A DNA stretch of 64,000 nucleotides from Punica granatum. Taxonomy: Eukaryota; Streptophyta; Magnoliopsida; Myrtales; Lythraceae. A program made the translations under genes and the position numbers. The notes beneath the pieces are model-generated. The model had not been told where the DNA came from and did no database searches. It worked only from the letters and a program-made list of their open reading frames with translations. Within the stretch, counting starts at the first letter, position 1. Every line of letters starts with the position of its first letter. The stretch covers positions 14,110,274 through 14,174,273 of the forward strand of contig NC_045129.1 of NCBI RefSeq assembly GCF_007655135.1, written 5' to 3'. Below, piece after piece: positions 58,501 through 64,000 of this stretch.

Positions 58501-59939
58501 TCATTCTGATGAGAAATCACTGTCGCCTTGTTCCCTGTGGGACTCTGATGCAGACGAAGCAGTGTTCAATTCTTTGAGCTCCAGGAGGACCTGACTTAGT
58601 CGCCCTATGTAATCCTCATCAGTTTTTGCTGCTGAAAGGAAGGACGAAGCGCGGGCATTGACCTGGAGAAAGCTTTGGTGGTCCACTTGTGCCTTGTCTG
58701 AGACAAGAGCATTTTTACGGAACCAACAGAGAACAAATTAGGAGTCAAGATGATCTACCTTCAGCTTAACCCACCATTTGCATTTGAAGATTCTGGCCAG
58801 TGTCTGCAGGCCTGTCTGTTGATCAGGCTTGTATCCGAAAGACCAATTATGAACCCATGATAATCCAAAGATCTGGTAGAACTGGAGAAGCACGGGGAAA
58901 ATGGTTTGATTCCCTTGAGGTTTGAATCGGGAAGCGAACATGGTGTAGGCTTCATGGATTATGGGAGGCAGTATGTCTGGAATGAGACCCCAGATAGACC
59001 ACCAGTGGGCGAACCAAAAGGGAAATATGGCCACATCTTTTGAATGGAAAAAGATCAGCCAAGTGTGTCTGAACTCATGGTTTTGGTACAAAAATGCATT
59101 GTACCATGCTTGCTGGTAATCCCAGTAGGAATACATAGCATTATGGTGGAGATCTGACGAGAACCGGGCTTGGAATTTATGGATTTGGTATGGTTTTCCC
59201 TCATTCCATTCTCTCGGGTGGATCACTCTCAGTATTTTGGCTGTAGAGTGGGATATGGTGTTTGAGGAGCCAGGGACAAGGTGGTGTTTAAACTCAACTG
59301 AACCTGTATCACTCAAAATTTTCTCATAATAATCCCGGGTTTTTGAAATGTCAAATGGCCGGAAATACCAGTTTTCGGGAAACAATTTTGATGCAGCGAA
59401 GAAGGGGTTTTCATGGTAAAAACCTTCTTCCATAATCAAAACAGTTTGAAATAATGATTTTGGAAACCATGGTGCTGTTTTTGAAGAGCTGGTTTCCTTA
59501 TCGGAAAATGTTGTGAGACTTTTTTCTGCTCCTTTGGCGATTTGCCTAGAGCTCTCTCCCTTTCTAGTCTCCAGCAGAGGAGGAGATATTCCAGATAGCA
59601 CTTGTGCTAATTCTGGTTTATCTTTTAACTCTGTAATCCATTGCTGGACTACGGTATCATTATCAAGAGGAGAGGAACTCTGTTTTGCAAGAGTTTGTTT
59701 CTCCTTTTTGGGTTTGGAATTTTACCTGGCAGAGTCTGCAAGCATTTCAGCTTATCGATCTCCTGTTGGAGAGTCTGTCGATAGGTTTTTATCTGGCTAT
59801 CAACAGTGATCTGCCCAATGGAGGGTTGGCCAGAGGCCTTATGGTGCGAGGATTGCTCCTCATTTTTTATCGACTGGCTGGGAGCCAGCTGTTTTGAGGC
59901 CGCAGCCTCTTTTTTCGAGGAACGAGTCCTCATGCTCAT
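58501..59939 (-). pseudogene. U7: viral ORF2 with frameshift and nonsense mutation
   Basis: Start at 59939. One T is lost near 59713 (GGGTTTGG against GGGTTTTGG), shifting the frame after about 78 codons. The rest is open to the shared TAA at 58738-58740. The aromatic core is complete. Confidence 0.86.
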
Positions 59940-60520
59940 GGTGGTACCTGCAGGAATTCTCTTGTCAGGAAATCAGGGAGACTGTTAGTCTCACCCCTTA
60001 TGAATTCGATGTCAAAATCAAATACACTCAAGATAGCTTGCCACCGGGCAAAAATATGTTTTGATGCAATGTTTTGAACATCTTTTTGAAGAACCTCTTT
60101 TGCATATTTGCAATCAATCCGAAGTAAAAACATTTGGTTTAAAAGATCAGATTGAAATTTAGAAATGCAAAGGACCACAGAAAGAATTTCCTTTTTTATG
60201 TTTGAGTAATTCTTCTGGGTAGGGTTCCAATGTTTTGATGTGAGCTGAACAACCTGTTCATGTCCATTTTTGGATTGTTTCAATATTCCTCCGTATCCTT
60301 CATCAGAGGCGTCTGTTTCAACAATCTTTTTTGCAGATGGGTCTGCCAAGTGTAAACAAGGCAGAGTTTTGATTTGAAGCTTGATTTGCTTCACAATGTT
60401 GGTTTGTTCATCCGTCCATGGTGGAGGAGAATTCTTTAACCTATTATGGAGGGGTTTGCAGAGCTTACTTAGGCCAGGGAAGAAATCTACAACGTAGTTT
60501 AAACTTCCTAAGAACCTTTG
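59936..60520 (-). pseudogene. U7: viral ORF1, only the RNase H end, truncated by junction
   Basis: Contains the last 190 or so codons: RFLGSLNYVVDF, TDASDEGYGG, RIDCKY and NSLPDFLTREF. It is cut at 60515-60520 where the second Ogre copy begins. The ORF read across the junction is an artefact. Confidence 0.92.
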
Positions 60521-61946
60521 GAATACATTCCGCCCAGTTGACCGTGCATTCCTCCGGCTCATCATAGGAGACTTGCCATTACTCGCTGATTCCCCCATTG
60601 ACTGGACCCTACTCAGAACTGCTATTAGTTTTTGGGACACTCAGCGGGCCGTATTCAGTTTTCAGGGGTCAGAGCTAGCTCCCACAGTAGAGGAGTACGC
60701 GGCACTCATTCAGCGACCCATGCCGACCCTCGACATCGTGGCGCCCAACCAGTTCGCCACGATACAGAGTAGACTCGCCATCCTCTTAGATCTCCGCGAT
60801 GAAGAAATTCGTCTTGAGCTTCAGCATGGAGGGGAGCTTAGCGTTAGGACCGCATGGCTCATAGACTTCATACATGTTCGTTCTCTCAATGCCAGGGGAG
60901 AATCGTACCAGCGTGACGCCTGTCATGGGTTCCTCGTGCTCTTCTTTGGGACCATCCTATTCCCCCACTCGTCGAACCTCATAGACGGGGCACTTGCCCA
61001 AGTCATCCTCCAAGTGGTAGGAGGCCGTAGCTATGTAGAAGCCGTCTTGGCTGAGACCATTCGGTCTCTTGACTATGTACGAGAGGTTCGACGTGGTAGA
61101 ATGAGAGGAGCTCCGCATCTTCTTCAGATTTGGCTCCTCGCACACATCAGGCCGTTCTGCTCATCACATCCCTTTTCCTACATCACTGACGAGCGTTCGC
61201 TCATCGCTCGCCTACTTCAAGTGTTTCGGCCCTCCGATCGCGACTACAACGATTGGATCCAGTTCTTCAAGAGACTCACCCCGGCAAAGTTTTTGTGGGC
61301 TGCTCGCTGGAATCCCGGTGGACCCATGACCATTGGATGCCCTTCAGTCATAGGACTTCCTCTGATCAGTCACTTAGGGAGCACACTTGTTTTCCCAGCC
61401 CGAGTCATCAGACAACTTGGCGGCTTATAGGATATTCCTAGAGAGGCAGATCGCACTCCACACCGCTTCATGTGGACGGATATTATAACTTTACTTCCAG
61501 ATAGGGTTCTGCGGATTAGAAAAGTTCAACGTTTATGGAACACGCGCACCGTTCAAGAGCTCTATTTCCCGGAGCACCCTACCGACGACGAACGAGCTTT
61601 CTCAGCTACCGTAGCATATGTGGCGCAATTCCATCCACAGGGACTCACACCCGTTCGTCGACGACATTTGCCGCGGATTCCTCACGCACCGCATGCATAC
61701 ATTCCAGACGCGGAGAGCTCAGTCCAAGGAGTCATGCGCACAGAATTGCAGTCCATCAGAGAAGAGCGAGATCGACTCCGTTGTGAGCTTGTGGATATTC
61801 GTGCAGAACTCACTGATCACAGAGAGCTTCAGAGCGAGTTGGCTCAGATTCGCGCACGCATAGCGAACCAAGACAGGGAGATAGCGCGTTTGAGCGCTAT
61901 GCTGGACCGAGCGCGGGCAAAAGCTCGCAAGGTCTTTCATCCTTAG
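60521..61946 (+). pseudogene. Ogre copy 2: ORF1 (plant mobile-domain-like), truncated with one stop
   Basis: Matches the intact 498-aa ORF1 from about residue 25 to the end. CAG-to-TAG at 61428-61430 interrupts it after the RQLGGL motif; the frame then continues to the normal stop at 61946, including the coiled-coil tail. Confidence 0.92.
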
Positions 61947-62251
61947 GTTTAGTTTGTTAACGCTTTTGCCCCGCACCGGACCCACGCAGCGTTCACTCAG
62001 CTACGGGTTGTAATAGTTGGCGGTTTAATGTTTATGTTTCCTTTTCAAACAGACTGTCTTTATAAATTATAGAATATGAATCAAACTGATGTAATGGCAT
62101 TAGTATTTTCAAACTTATGCACCTCATGCATTCATATACTGTCATCTATATTTTGAAGATAGTCAAAGCACTATAAGTACACTCATACACTTACGCATAC
62201 AGGTACTAACAACTGGCGTCCCATCGATATCCGACTCGTGCACGAGTAAGG
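61947..62251 (+). promoter_or_regulatory. Ogre copy 2: ORF1-gag spacer with palindrome
   Basis: 305 bp, matching 35018-35322. It carries ACTCGTGCACGAGT at 62234-62247, just before the gag ATG at 62252. No coding sequence. Confidence 0.5.
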
Positions 62252-64000
62252 ATGGCAGAAGACCAACAACCCGCCATTCTTGAACAGGATACTCCGCCAA
62301 CGCCGATACATTCTCAAACACCACTGACGCAAGTTACATCACCTGTAATGCTCACGGACATATCTACAGCGCATTCAGGCGTCCCTATCGGACATCCTCC
62401 ACCAACAGTACAGACGGCGTCCAACCTTGTGGAGTCCGCACGTTTTACTGCGTTAGAAGGAATGGTGAACCACTTGGCGGCCAACATGGCCACCAACATG
62501 ACTGAGCTCATGGCCATGCTCAGGAATCAGAATCAGGCCTCATCGAGCTTTACTCTGCCTCTGGAGCATAGACCAATTGTCGATCCAAATCCAATGGTCA
62601 CTCCAACCTTTGCTTCGGAGGCTGAAGACGCATCTTTCTCGGCAATGGCGTTTGCACCAACAGTCCATCCGATCAATGATCCTTTACCGCCACCACCTGC
62701 TCCAACAACAGTTCCGTTGCCACCAGCAGCTTTCTTATCCACGGACTCTACTATGCATGCGCTGCCACCGCTAACCGTGTCAATGCATCCTCCAATCTAT
62801 ACTGTGCCACCACCGACAGTTCCTCCGGTCACGATCGCACAGGCTCCTGTTTCTACTGCAGACCAATTTCCTTTCCAAACTCCACAACCCCAAATAAGCT
62901 TTTCTTACCCTGCTCCACCGCCCCTAAACATTCCTCCCACTGAACCGGGCACGCCTACTCAGGCTGCCCCTCCAGCTCTACCGACAAACGTTCCTCTCGA
63001 AGCGGAGAATGAACAGGAGAGGAGAATAAAGAGAATGGAGGAAACCATTCGAGCCCTCCAAGTAGGCAACCCCCGTTTCGATTTCAATGACAGTGACTGG
63101 AATCTCTTTCCAGGCATGCGGCTGCCCCCTAAGATCAAAATTCCAGAGTTCAAAAGATATGATGGGACCAGAGACCCTCGGCATCATCTCCGTCATTATC
63201 AGAGCAAAATGCTCTCATACTGGGATTATGAGGAATTCGTCATTCAGACTTTCCAAGATAGTCTTATGGGATCGGCGCTAGATTGGTTTATGACCCTGAA
63301 AGCCGGCGATGTCCCTACATGGACAGATCTTTCTCAGAAGTTCCTCGACCAGTATCGATTTTGTGCGGAAACACCTCCTACCCTTCTCGATCTCAGCATG
63401 ACAGAGATGAAGGAGGGTCAAGCTTTCGAAGCATACGCAACGGAATGGAGAGGAAGAGCAGCAAAGCACATTCCTCCAATCACTGAGCGACAACAAGTTC
63501 AGCTGTTCCACTCCACACTCAGAGGCGCGTATTACTCACATCTCCTGGCTCATACTTCCTCCTTCTCGGACTTGATCGAGGCAGGAAAGAAGCTTGACAT
63601 GGGTGTTAAGTTAGGAAGAATCGAAGGCCCATCAAAGAAGAAGGATGGAGAGAAGTCAAAGAAGCAGACTGCTGGAACCTCCAGAAGAAGCAAAGACATG
63701 ACTATTGGCGCCGTCAACTCCGGATATCAGGCTTCACAGCCGATTTCGGTGGACTATACTCCTGCATTACAGACTCCCTAGGCATATGCACATCCCGTGC
63801 ATTATGTGCAGCCCTACCAAACATCGCAGGCTTATTTCCCAACCCCGCCAACTGTTATCCAGTCGCAACTTCCGCAACAGCATATTCCTGCTCAGGCTCA
63901 ACAAGGTAGACCCCCGGCTTCGAGATCTCCTCAGTCGGTTCAACGTGCTCCAGCCCCCAGAACTTATCAGGACAAAGTTGCACAACCGCGTCCACGCAAG
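62252..64000 (+). pseudogene. Ogre copy 2: gag, one stop, cut by window end
   Basis: Starts MAEDQQPAI as in the intact element. CAG-to-TAG at 63779-63781 ends the first frame after 509 residues, downstream of the gag domain. Homology continues in frame to the window end, just before the CEFH finger region. Confidence 0.92.

Larger units (their letters stand above)
60515..64000 (+). mobile_element. Second Ogre copy, 5'-truncated, + strand, runs off the window
   Basis: Nearly identical to the internal part of the 21254-42007 element but in opposite orientation. It begins inside ORF1 (at the codons for NTFRPVDRAF) with no LTR, primer site or target duplication at this end, so it did not arise by simple integration here. 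The junction shares CCTTTG between viral and Ogre sequence. Confidence 0.93.

Overview
The window is repetitive DNA from a flowering-plant genome. I found no host gene, tRNA or rRNA. Two element families account for essentially all of it. (1) A tandem array of an endogenous pararetrovirus (Caulimoviridae; reverse transcriptase with YIDD, RNase H, 30K-type movement protein, tRNA-Met primer site). (2) Two copies of a Ty3/gypsy retrotransposon of the Tat/Ogre type (extra RNase H, extra ORF1, long LTRs, intron between protease and RT). The plant assignment rests on these families; the species cannot be told.

Layout. 1-981: end of a viral ORF on the + strand, plus a short inverted piece of the viral common region. 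982-20387: viral units U1 (partial), U2, U3 and U4, all with sense strand minus. 20388-21166: scrambled junction with an inverted protease-RT fragment. 21167-21253 and 42008-43193: one viral leader/promoter region split by the 20,754-bp Ogre element at 21254-42007, which has a 5-bp target duplication ACCTG and is also minus. 43194-45471: capsid-protease segment of a second viral component, + strand. 45472-60520: viral units U5, U6 and truncated U7, minus. 60515-64000: second, opposite-facing, 5'-truncated Ogre copy, running off the window.

How the virus reads. In sense direction a unit has: promoter (TATA box CTATAAGAGG), poly(A) signal, tRNA-Met primer site, a leader of about 860 nt from primer site to ORF1, ORF1 (movement protein, a WLHE/NILFW domain, coiled coil, aspartic protease in some copies, RT, RNase H), then ORF2 (tryptophan-rich, unknown function) starting at an ATGA overlap. 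No capsid gene is present in these component-A units. Capsid and zinc knuckle occur only in the separate + strand segment, which carries its own aspartic protease. A different ORF1 beginning (MGLFK instead of MDWFK), joined to the same leader, is seen in U4. I infer that the virus had a divided genome: component A (movement and replication, about 6.58 kb when complete) and component B (capsid and protease), sharing the control region. Bipartite genomes have been proposed for florendoviruses; whether this is a florendovirus cannot be settled here.

History. U5-U7 repeat at 6,213-6,214 bp and share the same disabling mutations, so they multiplied as host DNA, not by fresh infection. The Ogre element later landed in a viral leader. 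The second Ogre copy is joined to the array through 6 bp of microhomology. All viral copies are broken in at least one gene; the best ORF1 is U3 (1071 aa, open, protease deleted in frame).
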